DNA from: Chloroflexota bacterium
GTDB lineage: Bacteria; Chloroflexota; Dehalococcoidia; DSTF01; RBG-16-68-14
Direction: 5' to 3'
Assembly (NCBI GenBank): GCA_029262675.1
Contig: JAJCYW010000012.1
Span: 52,502-116,501, forward strand
DNA length: 64,000 bases
Shown here: piece by piece, positions 52,305 through 62,093 of the stretch
How the letters are laid out: each line of letters opens with the position of its first letter
Position numbering within the stretch: the stretch's first letter is position 1
Made by a program: the position numbers and the translations under genes
Notes under the pieces: generated by a model
What the model was told of the DNA's origin: nothing
Databases searched by the model: none
The model's input: the letters and a program-made list of their open reading frames with translations, nothing else

Positions 52305-52325
52305 TTCTACGTCTTCGGCCTCCCC

Positions 52326-55300
52326 ATGTACAGAAAGGGGATGCCCAGAATGCTGACTATTCTTGATCGACTGCCCAGGCGTCGGTTGGCCGTGCTCGTA
52401 CTCCTAGTTCTTTCGGTTGGTGGATGGGCCTCGCTAGGGCCCGAACAGGCCTCGGGTGCCACAGTACAAATGACCGCTATCGCAACTGGGTTCAACCAGC
52501 CCATTGGCATCGATCATCACGACCCGACCAACAAGGTCGTTATGTCTGTAAACTATCCCAATGGCCTTCCTTACAACTTCGAACTGGTAGCTGCTGATGG
52601 CACTCGCACGCAGTTCTCAAGCATCGCAGGGCTCACCGATGAGGTAAAGATAACGACGGTTCGAAGTGGTCCGTGCCAGGGAGGCTTCAACACTGGAGAA
52701 CTCTTCACTGGCACAGGCGCCGCTGGCGTGATTGCGCGGATATCTTCAGACGGTACGACCATTCAGAATCCCTGGGTAACGCTTCCTGGAGAGCCTGGAC
52801 TGATGCGAGGCAGCCTCTTTCAGGATAGGTATTGTTCATTCGGCGGTGATCTCATAGCAGTAACGACCGCGGGCAGAGTGTGGCAAGTTACATCTAGCGG
52901 CGTTCCGACGCTGATCGCTAACATCGGCACTCACCTCGAAGGCGTAACGACAGTGCCCAACGACGTTGCCAAGTATGGTCCCTGGTCAGGAAGGATTCTG
53001 GCCGGAGCTGAGGGCCAGTCACGAATCTACAGCATTGATGCATCTGGCAATACCGTGTCTTTTGCATTGGGGATCCAGCCAGAGGATATAGATATTGTGC
53101 CGCCAAACCAGAACTTCTTTGGTGTGGACTACGCCGGTCAGACGCTCTGGGGCGCTACAGCCTCAGAGTTCGCAGGAATGGTGGGAGACTTCGTCATTGC
53201 ACAGGAGAGCGGAGGAATACTCTGGCATGTTCGCTGGGATTCGGCCAGTAGCTCCTTCCAGACAGACCAGATTGCAGATGTCGCTCAGTGGGAACACGTC
53301 ACGTTTTCCTCCGCAGGCTTGCCGGGAGTTCTGCCCCAACTGGTGGCTGACTTCGGCTGGCAGCCGGTAGATCCCACTGCGGGCAAGCCGGTGAGTTTCA
53401 CTCCGACCGTTAGCGGTGGCATGGCACCCTACTCCTGTAGCTGGGACGTCGACAAGAACGGAACGCTGGAACAGACGGCCAACTGCGACGTCGACTTTGT
53501 CCATTCCTTCCCAGTCGAAGGAAACTATCAGGTCCGTCTGTCTGTAGAGGACATTCCAACACCCCATGTTCCTTTCAAAGGAGCGCTCTGCCCTGAAGGC
53601 CTCGCCGATAGAGCCGCCGTCAAGGCTGCCCTAAGTGGTCCTACGTACAACCCGCCTGGGTGGACCGCAGCTCATGTCGACGCTGCCAGCATCGTGACCG
53701 TTCCCGTTGCAGATGTCGTGAACGGAACCTCTACCTTCTCGGGGATCCTGCAGGCGCTAAACAACGCCCCGATCGTCGGTTCAGACTGTAGGCCACAGGC
53801 AGCCGCCGACACGCTGCAGAACGCTCTCATCTCATACGTGAGTCTTGGCTACTTCACCTTGGCCGACAACATCCACCTGCTCGTCTACGATGACGGCAGC
53901 AATCCACCGTCATTCATCTGGATGGAGTGTGCAAACAACAGCAAAAACGCACCGAAGCCGGTCCCCACTACGCCGCCCACTCCTAGTGCCACCACCGTCA
54001 ACAAGAAGGTCACGGTTTCACCTCAGCCACTCGGCGAGTTGACCGTGATCAAGACGGTGAACAACGTCTATGGCGGTACGGCAGTTGCCGGTAACTGGAC
54101 TATGAACATCAGTGGTACCAACGTATCCAGCACCGGCTTCCCGGGCCAGGGGACTCCCGGCGTGACGGTCACGATGGAGGGCGGTGCATACAACGTTAGC
54201 GAAAGTGGCGGCCCGCCAGGCTACGTGGCAACATATTCGTCGGAGTGCTCGGGTGCTATGGCGGGCGGTGACTCCAAGACCTGCACCATCACCAATAACG
54301 ACATTCAGCCATCACTCACCGTCATCAAAACCGTCGTCAACGACCACGGCGGGGCGGCCCTTCCGTCGAACTGGACGATGAACGTCGCCGGTACCAACGT
54401 GTCGAACGTTAGCTTCCCCGGCGCAGGCGCACCCGGCGTGAACGTCACGCTGAACGCCGGAGCCTACAACGTCACGGAAAGCGACGGGCCGTCTGGCTAC
54501 GCCGCGAGCTTCTCGGCCGATTGCTCGGGCACTATCGCCATCGGCGAGGACCTCACCTGCACCATCACCAACGACGACATCGCGCCGCAGCTGACGGTGA
54601 TCAAGCACGTCATTAACGACCACGGTGGCACCGCCATCGCAGCGAACTGGACGATGAACGTCACGGGCGCCGACGTCTCCAGCACCGGATTCTCCGGACA
54701 GGAAACACCCGGCGTCACGGTCACGCTCGACGCTGGCGCATACAGCGTCGATGAAAGCGGAGGCGTGCCGAACTACACGAAGTCTCTGTCCGCCGACTGC
54801 TCCGGCACCATCGCTATCGGTGAGTCGAAGACCTGCACCATCACCAACGACGACATCCAGCCATCCCTCACCATCATCAAGAACGTGGTCAACGACCATG
54901 GAGGTACCGCCGTGGTGGGCAACTGGACGATGGACATTGCCGGTACCGACGTCTCTAGCACTGGCTTCCCTGGACAGGGGAGCCCTGGTGTCAAGATTGG
55001 CCTCGACGCCGGCGCCTACAGCGTGAGCGAGAGCGGGGGCCCGTCTGGTTACGCAGCCAGCTTCTCCGCCGACTGCTCGGGCACAATCGCTATCGGTGAG
55101 ACCAAGACCTGTACTATCACGAACGACGACATCGCGCCGCAACTGACGGTGATAAAACACGTCATCAACGACGATGGCGGGACGGCTGTAGCAAGCGACT
55201 GGACGATGGACGTCACCGGTACGGCGGTGTCCAGTACAGGCTTCCCAGGCCAAGAAGCACCCGGCGTCACCGTGACACTCAACGCCGGCGCCTACAGCGT

Positions 55301-56186
55301 CGATGAGAGCGGCGGCATCGCAAACTACAAGAAGACCCTGTCCGCCGATTGCTCGGGCAACATCAACATCGGCGAGAGCAAGACGTGCACAATCACCAAC
55401 GACGACAACCCGCCCGTGCTCGGCAAGGGCCTGATCTTACGGAACGTCTGGCTCACCCGCCAGGGCGCCAAGATCCCGCCGCCTGACTGCCTTAGCAGTT
55501 CGGACATCGCGGCGATAACGGAGGCGCTGGATCACCCGATCGCGTCGCCGGACCCCAAGGACCCATCGCAGGTTCAGCAGCTCGCCGCGTTCGAGTTCGA
55601 GGTGTACTACGACAACAAGAAGGTGTGCCTCACACTGGATGAAGGCACTGCGTTTGTCGCTGGCGGAGCGGTCTGCATCATCGAGGACTCCAGCACCAAG
55701 CCCCAGCTTGAGGGCGTGGCACGGATTGGTTGTGTGACAAGTGGCAAGGGCCACAATATCAATGAACTAGACCCTCTCACGTTCATCGACATCTACCCAC
55801 AGCCAGAGGTCTACTCGCAGGCCAAACCGAACCAGGACAACGGCGTCGTCGTCAAGATCCAGAACGTCAACTGTGACCTGAGCGACGAGCAGGGCCACGC
55901 GATTCCGATCTCAGGTTGCCACGACGTCGCGGTGACGTTCCGCTATCTGGAAGGGGACGTGGAGCCCGACTGCACCGTCGACGCCGTCGACGCGCAGGCG
56001 ATCTCGTTCCGCTGGGGTGTGGAGAAGGGCAGCCTGATCTACAACGAGTTCATGAACCTAGAGCCCTCCGGCGCGCAGCAGGACCAGGACCTCGACATCA
56101 ACGACCTGCAGTTTGTCTTCGGCCGCTTCGGGAGCACGTGCGATTCGCCGTGGCCGGCGCAGTTGCCGGTGAACCCGGGCCCCTAG
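52326..56186 (+). CDS. Large secreted surface protein with PKD and five 92-residue repeats
   Basis: A 1286-residue protein. Residues 1-45 carry an N-terminal signal peptide (RRRLAVLVLLVLSVGG). Residues 50-340 look like a beta-propeller-type region. Residues about 345-420 are a PKD domain (PYSCSWDVDKNG ... VDFVHSFPVEGNYQVRLSVED). Residues about 572-1031 are five tandem beta-sandwich repeats, each with GNWTM-type, AYNVSESGG and KTCTITNDD motifs, like prealbumin/SpaA-type pilin-like domains. The rest has Ca-binding, dockerin-like repeats (DCTVDAVDAQ, DLDINDLQFVFGRF). No sortase motif is seen, so dockerin-type attachment or release is likely. The codon at 52341 is an alternative start. Confidence 0.85.
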   Translation: MYRKGMPRMLTILDRLPRRRLAVLVLLVLSVGGWASLGPEQASGATVQMTAIATGFNQPIGIDHHDPTNKVVMSVNYPNGLPYNFELVAADGTRTQFSSIAGLTDEVKITTVRSGPCQGGFNTGELFTGTGAAGVIARISSDGTTIQNPWVTLPGEPGLMRGSLFQDRYCSFGGDLIAVTTAGRVWQVTSSGVPTLIANIGTHLEGVTTVPNDVAKYGPWSGRILAGAEGQSRIYSIDASGNTVSFALGIQPEDIDIVPPNQNFFGVDYAGQTLWGATASEFAGMVGDFVIAQESGGILWHVRWDSASSSFQTDQIADVAQWEHVTFSSAGLPGVLPQLVADFGWQPVDPTAGKPVSFTPTVSGGMAPYSCSWDVDKNGTLEQTANCDVDFVHSFPVEGNYQVRLSVEDIPTPHVPFKGALCPEGLADRAAVKAALSGPTYNPPGWTAAHVDAASIVTVPVADVVNGTSTFSGILQALNNAPIVGSDCRPQAAADTLQNALISYVSLGYFTLADNIHLLVYDDGSNPPSFIWMECANNSKNAPKPVPTTPPTPSATTVNKKVTVSPQPLGELTVIKTVNNVYGGTAVAGNWTMNISGTNVSSTGFPGQGTPGVTVTMEGGAYNVSESGGPPGYVATYSSECSGAMAGGDSKTCTITNNDIQPSLTVIKTVVNDHGGAALPSNWTMNVAGTNVSNVSFPGAGAPGVNVTLNAGAYNVTESDGPSGYAASFSADCSGTIAIGEDLTCTITNDDIAPQLTVIKHVINDHGGTAIAANWTMNVTGADVSSTGFSGQETPGVTVTLDAGAYSVDESGGVPNYTKSLSADCSGTIAIGESKTCTITNDDIQPSLTIIKNVVNDHGGTAVVGNWTMDIAGTDVSSTGFPGQGSPGVKIGLDAGAYSVSESGGPSGYAASFSADCSGTIAIGETKTCTITNDDIAPQLTVIKHVINDDGGTAVASDWTMDVTGTAVSSTGFPGQEAPGVTVTLNAGAYSVDESGGIANYKKTLSADCSGNINIGESKTCTITNDDNPPVLGKGLILRNVWLTRQGAKIPPPDCLSSSDIAAITEALDHPIASPDPKDPSQVQQLAAFEFEVYYDNKKVCLTLDEGTAFVAGGAVCIIEDSSTKPQLEGVARIGCVTSGKGHNINELDPLTFIDIYPQPEVYSQAKPNQDNGVVVKIQNVNCDLSDEQGHAIPISGCHDVAVTFRYLEGDVEPDCTVDAVDAQAISFRWGVEKGSLIYNEFMNLEPSGAQQDQDLDINDLQFVFGRFGSTCDSPWPAQLPVNPGP
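54039..55418 (+). repeat. Five tandem 276-bp coding repeats
   Basis: Units start at 54039, 54315, 54591, 54867 and 55143, each exactly 276 bases (92 codons). Unit 2 resembles unit 4 and unit 3 resembles unit 5 more than they do their direct neighbours, so a two-unit block was probably duplicated after the first units arose. They encode the beta-sandwich repeats of the surface protein. Confidence 0.9.
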
Positions 56187-56257
56187 GAGAGCCACACGAT
56201 GCGCTCATAGTGTCGCTTGCTGAATCTGACGCCCTTACCGACAGACGGTACGCTTCC

Positions 56258-56324
56258 GTGGGAGCCGCGGAATAATTGCTTAGCAGGCAGAAGGTCGCGG
56301 GCTCGAATCTCGGCTTCCACTCCA
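56258..56324 (+). pseudogene. tRNA-like remnant lacking the D arm
   Basis: The 5' GTGGGAG pairs with CTTCCAC (56314-56320), followed by T and CCA. A T-arm-like GCGGG-CTCGAAT-CTCGG precedes it with one mismatch and one G-U pair, and a TTGC-TTAGCAG-GCAG stem-loop fits an anticodon arm with U33 (anticodon AGC if read so). Only about 10 bases remain between the acceptor and anticodon parts, so no D arm is possible. This suggests a decayed tRNA or an attachment-site relic; a real but odd tRNA cannot be excluded. Confidence 0.4.
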
Positions 56325-56426
56325 ATGCAACGCAAGTACAGACCCGCTCTCTGGATTACCCGTCCCTGGTCAGCAACAGGAGAGCAGCAAGATCTGTTAG
56401 GCTAAGCCACCAAAAGGAGGACTCTT

Positions 56427-58253
56427 GTGCCACACATCATCTGGCGGCCGATCGGCACGAGTTGGCACCCCCGAGCTGCGAACGGGGTTGGACCAGTGCG
56501 GGTTGCAGCCGCGCCGGGCGGTCGACTCTATGCGGTCAACCCGAGTGCTCGCCTCCTTGTAACCGAAAACGGCGGTCTGGACACCAACGGCACCAGCGGA
56601 GAGAGCTGGCGTGGCGTACAGACCACCACCGGCGACCCGGTCAGCGTCGCCACCTCGTCGTCTATCGCATTTGCCAACGGGCTATACGCCATGCCGCCGT
56701 TCGATGACACTGGGACACCGTTCGCCACCGGGTCGCGCCAACCAGCGCGTTTTCTGAGATTCGATCCAACCGATAGTTGGCGTACCATAGCCGATACGAA
56801 CGAAGGTGGGCAGCCTTGGGTTGACAGGCAGATTGGCGTAAGCAAGGTGCGCGACATCGCCGGCTCTCAATGGATTGTGTCAGGCAAGCCCCGGGCGGCA
56901 CTCTGGGCGCTCACCTCCGGCGGGCAGATAATAGTCAACCGCGCTGCGCACCAGGGTCTCGCCGGACTTCCGCGCTTCAGCTGGTCGCGAGTAGCCAGCC
57001 GACCCGAGACGCAGATGATTGCCGCGGCATCCAGCAGGCAACGTGATCTTATCTTCACGGCCGAGAAGGAAGGCGCCGCATCCAGCATTGTGCGCCTCTT
57101 CATGAGCGAAGACGACGGCTGGTCCTGGCAGGCACTGGGCCCCGCTCCGTTCGGGTCAGCACTGATCGACCTGACGGCAGTAGGCGATGAATCGCAAGCG
57201 GTCCATCTATATGCCCTTGCCGATGATGCCGGTGGCGTTCAAGTCCTGTGGCGCGGGGCTCTCAGGAATGACACGTGCGTCGTATCGGTATCAACTGAGA
57301 ATCGCTTTCCCCACAACATGATCGTTTCGCGTGATCCGGTTCTTCAAGAATCATGGCGAGCTCTGAATCTCTCCGCCCAGTCCGTTCGACTAGATTCCGT
57401 CACTGTACGTGGGGGTACTCTCAGAGCATCGATAGTCGGCCACGATACGAGCTGCAACGCAGCGCGACCCGGAATCGAGGCCTTCCTCGGCCCTGACCTC
57501 GATGACCCAACTCTCGACTCGATGGAGAGGGAAGCTCTTGACGCACGCGAGAACGATATCATCGCGAACCGATTCAGAAGGTATCTGACGGAAGATGGTG
57601 AATTTCAACTGGGCTTCACGCCAGGTGATCTGTCGCTGACGCGACAATTGTTCATCCTCGATATAGAAGGGCCGCTTCATCCGAAGTGCCTGGGTGACTT
57701 CTTATTGAACGATCGAACAAGATTCAGTCGGGCCATCGACGCGTTCAAGAGGCGGATTCGAGTCGCGAGGTCATTCTTGCCGAGAGCCAAGCTCGCCCTG
57801 TACGGCTTCGTTGTTCCGCGGGAACATTCCGCTGAACCCGGCGACGCGATCTTCAGCGAACGAATGGCCGGCTACCGTGAGGCAGCAGACCTTGGGTTAT
57901 TCGAGCTCGACGAACTCGATTATCTGAGCCCAGTCTTGTACGTTCACCGCCTCGACAACCCGAACGATTACAGAAAAGTCGAGGCTTGGCTCCGGCTGGC
58001 GTTGGAATCCAGCGCATCGCTGTCTTCCAAGCCGCTCGCCCCGCTCCTTCATATGAAAGATCCTTCAACAGTTATGGAGCCCGGCATTGCCCAGAGACTT
58101 CATCGTTCTGTGTTGACCTACGTCCAATCCCATCCTGCAGTAGAGCGCGTGGTCTATTGGACACCCCCCAAGAACGGCAGCAATGCTGCGTTCACACCTC
58201 CTGCCGACATGCCCGCGTTCTTCGCGAACGTAATGGCGTGTGGCCAACCGTAA
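56427..58253 (+). CDS. Two-domain protein: propeller-like N-terminus, TIM-barrel-like C-terminus
   Basis: A 608-residue protein without signal peptide or membrane segment. Residues 1-330 have repeating beta strands (RPIGTSWH, VAAAPGGRLYAVN, LLVTENGGLD, IVSGKPRAALWALT) typical of a propeller. Residues about 400-608 look like a glycosidase-type TIM barrel (LFILDIEGPLHP, LALYGFVVP, DYLSPVLYVHRL, LAPLLHMKD, VVYWTPP), reminiscent of hyaluronidase-like enzymes. GTG at 56427 with AAAAGGAGG 7 bases before it is the start. Function not known. Confidence 0.6.
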   Translation: MPHIIWRPIGTSWHPRAANGVGPVRVAAAPGGRLYAVNPSARLLVTENGGLDTNGTSGESWRGVQTTTGDPVSVATSSSIAFANGLYAMPPFDDTGTPFATGSRQPARFLRFDPTDSWRTIADTNEGGQPWVDRQIGVSKVRDIAGSQWIVSGKPRAALWALTSGGQIIVNRAAHQGLAGLPRFSWSRVASRPETQMIAAASSRQRDLIFTAEKEGAASSIVRLFMSEDDGWSWQALGPAPFGSALIDLTAVGDESQAVHLYALADDAGGVQVLWRGALRNDTCVVSVSTENRFPHNMIVSRDPVLQESWRALNLSAQSVRLDSVTVRGGTLRASIVGHDTSCNAARPGIEAFLGPDLDDPTLDSMEREALDARENDIIANRFRRYLTEDGEFQLGFTPGDLSLTRQLFILDIEGPLHPKCLGDFLLNDRTRFSRAIDAFKRRIRVARSFLPRAKLALYGFVVPREHSAEPGDAIFSERMAGYREAADLGLFELDELDYLSPVLYVHRLDNPNDYRKVEAWLRLALESSASLSSKPLAPLLHMKDPSTVMEPGIAQRLHRSVLTYVQSHPAVERVVYWTPPKNGSNAAFTPPADMPAFFANVMACGQP

Positions 58254-58352
58254 AAGGCTTGAACCATCCCGTCGCCTTAGATTCCAAATGGAGGGTCGCG
58301 ACTTAGAAAGTGGTCTCCGCTCTCGGCAGGGCTAGCCACCGAACGAACCTCG

Positions 58353-58378
58353 GCCACACTATCCGCTCATAGTGTGGC
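58353..58378. repeat. 10-bp stem hairpin, related to a repeat at 56191-56218
   Basis: GCCACACTAT pairs perfectly with ATAGTGTGGC around a CCGCTC loop. A diverged copy (GCCACACGAT-GCGCTC-ATAGTGTCGC) lies after the surface protein gene. Both are in intergenic DNA between convergent or sequential genes and could be terminators. No other copy was noticed. Confidence 0.55.
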
Positions 58379-58409
58379 TATGAAGCGCCGCCTGGCTGCC
58401 TACGCGAAC

Positions 58410-61400
58410 TCAAGAGGACTCGTGTGGCCGCGTGAGCACTCCACCTTCAGCCGCCCGCATCACGGCCTCGGTCCGGCCTCTTACATCCATCTTAGCGTAG
58501 ATATTCTCCAGGTGTCGCTCCACGGTATGAGGACTGAGACTCAGCTGGTCGGCAACGTCCTTGTTGCGAAGTCCGGCGGCCACGAGGCGGAGCACGTCCA
58601 CTTCACGCCCACTTAGGCCAAAGGAGTTACGTTGAAGTTCCTCGGAGAACGGTTCGGCCAGCAGTGGAGCCGACACGCCCTTCTCTTGTGCGATTTGTGC
58701 CACGAACAGCTCTAGTGCTTCCGCCTTGGTCATGTCACCTCGCCGCCCGCGAGATCTTCGCATAACTGCGTAGTCTTGGCAGGTGCGCAACAATTCCCAC
58801 GTGGCTTCACCGTCCGATAGCTGCTTCTTCGCGCTCTCAAAATGATCGATTGCATCGGTCCACTTCTTCAGACGTGTAGCGAGTCGTCCACGAACCCGAT
58901 CGACAGATGTCGGCGAGTAGACGAGCGTGACAGCAGCACGTTCATTAAGAACAAGACCATACGCCGGGCTCCAAAGGTCCGGCTCGTTGATCGCCGCAGC
59001 CGCATCACCTAGTACGGCAATGCCGCTGCGCACGTTGGCGGGTTCCGAGGCGGTGCCGAGGTACGCCCGGACGTCCTCGGATACCTGCTCGCCTTGTCCT
59101 GAAGAAGCAATGACCCGCGCGATGTGAACCCTGCACACATCCTTCATCTGCTCAAGTGATGGCAACGCCTTCTGCATCGTCGAGACGGCGGTCTCCCATC
59201 TGCCGAGCGCAAACTGTGCTTCCGCCCAGATAACCTTGGCACTCGCAACCTGATAGCTACCGGCCAGCCGCAGCCTTGCCATCGTAGATTCGCAGAGCGC
59301 CGCGACCTCCTGCCACTGACCTCGATATCCAAGCTGATACGCTTTGGTTTCAAGCAGTATCATGAGCGCCCCGGTGTCGGCCTGGCCTGCAAACCTGTCG
59401 ACCCTTGCCATGTATTCATTAGACGCTGCCAGCTTTAACTCGATCAGTTCGGCATTCGCGAGGGAACCCGCGAGGACGATCGCGCCGTGCACATCGTCGT
59501 TTCGTTCCGCATGTTCCAGGCCGCGCATGCCAACCGCCTTCGCTCCAGCACGGTCTCCGGCTCTCCTCAACCCGTACGCGAGCCAGTAGTCGATCCGGGC
59601 ATCGCTCATGCCCGTCCCCTGGGTCATGTCAGAGGCTTCCTGCAGCATCAACAGGCCTTTCTCGGATGCGTCACGAATGCACTGAATTCCGCCGAGTAAT
59701 GCAAGCGCGCGAGCGCGACCCAGCGAGTTCTCGGGAAGATGCGTCAAGGCTCGGTTCAGCCAGCCTTCAGACGGCTCTAGGTCGTGCCGCCAACGCAACA
59801 TGTCGCCGATAGCCAAAGCCAACTGCGCAACCTCGCCAGGCTCGCCGAGACCCTCGTAGAGATGAACCGCTTCTCTCCAAGCCGCTTCGCCCCGCTTCCA
59901 CGAGTTTGCCGCCCAGAGTGCCCATCCTTGGCGCTTGAGTAGCTCCGCTCTCGCGCCGTCATTCGACTGGTCAGTGCAGTCCAGTGCCATTTCCCAAAAA
60001 CGCGCCGCGGACTCGTACGCCAAGAGCCTTTCCGCGTGTCGAGCAGCGGACCGACAGTGGTTAGCTGCCTCTTGATTAGGCTGGCTACCCGTGCTCAAAG
60101 CGTGGTGCGTCGCCAACTCCTCACTGGACAGGCTGAGCACGCCTTGGGTAGAAATCTCAATAACGCGCCTGTGGAGTTCTCGGCGCTTGGACGGAGCGAG
60201 TTGGTCGTACAGCGCTCTTCTATAGAGGGAATGACAGAACCGCAAGCGATCATCTCGCAGGCCTCGGTCGGCCGCAACGATTCCTTTCTCTCGTGCCGCC
60301 GCTAGTTGACCCGCGACGCCATCTTCGGTCTCTCCTAAGACCGCAACGAGCGCGCATCGTTCAAACTCCTCTCCTAACACGGCTGCCGCCGATAACGCAC
60401 GCCGAACCCTGGGTCCCAGGGCCGCAATGCGGGCCTTAGAGGCCTGGAGCACGCCGGACGGCATTTCAGCGCGCCTCAGAGCTTCGTCAAGTCCGTGTTC
60501 TGTGAGCAATCCGGCCTCGTCCAGATGAGCCAATAGCGTCCTTACGAAGAGTGGGTTGCCGTTGGTCCAATTGCACAACGCCTCGACCTCCTCGCGCGAC
60601 AACACACCTCGTCCGAGGAGCCCCATTGTGAACTCGTTCAGCTCGACATCATCTAGCCCCTGAAGGTCGAAGGCTCGACTTCTTGTTCGTATGGCATTGA
60701 GGAGGCCTCGCGCATTGGGCCGCCCGGAGTCCTGTGGGCGGCTTAGACAGACCAAGAATAGGCCGTGGCCAAGGACGTCCAGAAGGCTGCTCACGAGGAG
60801 CAGAGATGCGATGTCAGCCCATTGCAGATCGTCGATGATGATCATTGTCGACCTTGCTGCGACCTGCTCAATGATCTTGTTTGTTGCTTCCAGGATGAAA
60901 CGAGTCCGGGTTGCTCGTGTGTCAACTGAGAGAGAAGCCCACTCGGTGCTAGTCGCCTCAAGTACGGCACCGGCACGGCCGGCGGAGACTCCTTCCTTTA
61001 GCTGGTTGGCGATCTGGAGAAACGCGAGATAGGGAAAGTCCTCGGCGAATTGTTGTGGCCGGCCCCACACGACCCGAACTCCCGCTTCCTGAGCGGCGTG
61101 GGCAAGGACCTCTGCCAGTCGGGTCTTGCCCACGCCGGGCTCGCCAACGACAAACGCCGCTTCGTTCGACTTCCGGCTGTTGACGAGAAGCTCGGAGAGA
61201 GCCTTCAGCATTCGGCTCCGTCCCACGAAGTGCTCGCCAGCCAGACCAGTCTCAACTGCTGTATGCCCGCCTATGTTATCAGCCGACGCATGTGTGCTTC
61301 CCGCAATAATGGTCGTTTCTCCCCATGTGCTGACTGTACCTTCGTGAGATGGTTGCTGAGTCGGGGCCTGAAACGAGAACCCTCTGGCCGCGTTACTAGG

Positions 61401-61421
61401 CTGTTCCCTGACCTTGGGCAT
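58410..61421 (-). CDS. LuxR-family ATPase regulator (LAL type)
   Basis: A 1003-residue regulator. Residues about 65-360 are an AAA/STAND-type ATPase (FVGRSRMLKALSELL, Walker A GEPGVGKTRLAE, Walker B MIIIDDLQWAD). Residues about 420-830 are helical, TPR-like repeats. The C-terminal 65 residues are a LuxR HTH (LSGREVDVLRLVAAGLRNKDVADQLSLSPHTVERHLENIY). MalT/LAL regulators integrate a ligand with ATP and activate nearby genes. ATG at 61421 (MPKVREQ) is preferred over an upstream start. Divergent from the small gene at 61517. Confidence 0.9.
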   Translation of the reverse strand: MPKVREQPSNAARGFSFQAPTQQPSHEGTVSTWGETTIIAGSTHASADNIGGHTAVETGLAGEHFVGRSRMLKALSELLVNSRKSNEAAFVVGEPGVGKTRLAEVLAHAAQEAGVRVVWGRPQQFAEDFPYLAFLQIANQLKEGVSAGRAGAVLEATSTEWASLSVDTRATRTRFILEATNKIIEQVAARSTMIIIDDLQWADIASLLLVSSLLDVLGHGLFLVCLSRPQDSGRPNARGLLNAIRTRSRAFDLQGLDDVELNEFTMGLLGRGVLSREEVEALCNWTNGNPLFVRTLLAHLDEAGLLTEHGLDEALRRAEMPSGVLQASKARIAALGPRVRRALSAAAVLGEEFERCALVAVLGETEDGVAGQLAAAREKGIVAADRGLRDDRLRFCHSLYRRALYDQLAPSKRRELHRRVIEISTQGVLSLSSEELATHHALSTGSQPNQEAANHCRSAARHAERLLAYESAARFWEMALDCTDQSNDGARAELLKRQGWALWAANSWKRGEAAWREAVHLYEGLGEPGEVAQLALAIGDMLRWRHDLEPSEGWLNRALTHLPENSLGRARALALLGGIQCIRDASEKGLLMLQEASDMTQGTGMSDARIDYWLAYGLRRAGDRAGAKAVGMRGLEHAERNDDVHGAIVLAGSLANAELIELKLAASNEYMARVDRFAGQADTGALMILLETKAYQLGYRGQWQEVAALCESTMARLRLAGSYQVASAKVIWAEAQFALGRWETAVSTMQKALPSLEQMKDVCRVHIARVIASSGQGEQVSEDVRAYLGTASEPANVRSGIAVLGDAAAAINEPDLWSPAYGLVLNERAAVTLVYSPTSVDRVRGRLATRLKKWTDAIDHFESAKKQLSDGEATWELLRTCQDYAVMRRSRGRRGDMTKAEALELFVAQIAQEKGVSAPLLAEPFSEELQRNSFGLSGREVDVLRLVAAGLRNKDVADQLSLSPHTVERHLENIYAKMDVRGRTEAVMRAAEGGVLTRPHESS

Positions 61422-61516
61422 TGCCACGTGCTCCGGTGAACGGAATCTAACAGGAATCGCTGTCGGATCACAAACAACGAATCCGCCGATTGGGGCGAGC
61501 AGATTAGGAGGGCAAT

Positions 61517-61918
61517 ATGCCAGCAATGGGATGTCCGGAAGCAATGGAAGTACTGAACCTCGTGTTCAGCTCAGGGCTCATTGGCAACGATGGGCATGAG
61601 ATCGCAGCGAGATTGGAAGCCGGGGACGACGTCGCGGACATCGTCGGCGACATCGCGGTGGAGTTCGGCCAGCCCGATATGGTTGTGGATGTTCAGAAGG
61701 TCGTAAAGGCCTGGGATCCACTGCATCTGGAGGCGGTCACCAAGCTCGTTGGCTGGGCCTTGGGGAAGCTCGACACTGAGGACCGTGTGATGATCGAGTG
61801 GAAGGGCGATGCCGAGCACCACGAGACAGTTACAAAGTTCGAGCTACGAGATCACACCCTGCACATCGAGTTCGCCCACCCGCCCGTGACGGCGGTGGCG
61901 GCAGCGGGTGGCGGCTAA
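61517..61918 (+). CDS. Hypothetical protein
   Basis: A 133-residue acidic protein with no recognised family. A helical N-terminal part has DDVADIVGDIAVEFGQPDMVVDVQKVVKAW, and the C-terminal half (VMIEWKGDAEHHETVTKFELRDHTLHIEFA) is beta-rich. AGGAGG before the ATG supports it. The 96-base divergent gap to the LuxR-type regulator suggests it could be a target. Confidence 0.65.
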   Translation: MPAMGCPEAMEVLNLVFSSGLIGNDGHEIAARLEAGDDVADIVGDIAVEFGQPDMVVDVQKVVKAWDPLHLEAVTKLVGWALGKLDTEDRVMIEWKGDAEHHETVTKFELRDHTLHIEFAHPPVTAVAAAGGG

Positions 61919-62093
61919 CGGCCCGGTAGGCAGGGCCGATGAGCCCAGGCGTAGGGGCGGCTACGCCAGCCGCATGACATTGAGCGCGTCGCGGACGACT
62001 CACAGACGCCTCAGCTAATGGGAAAGATTTGTTGATCGAGACGTTGACTCTACTCGCGAATAGACGACTCACCGCAGAGTGGAAAGCGGCGAT

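Noticed and set aside
54312..55253. Minus-strand frame with repeated HRPV segments
   Set aside because: It mirrors the 276-bp repeats of the surface protein on the opposite strand.
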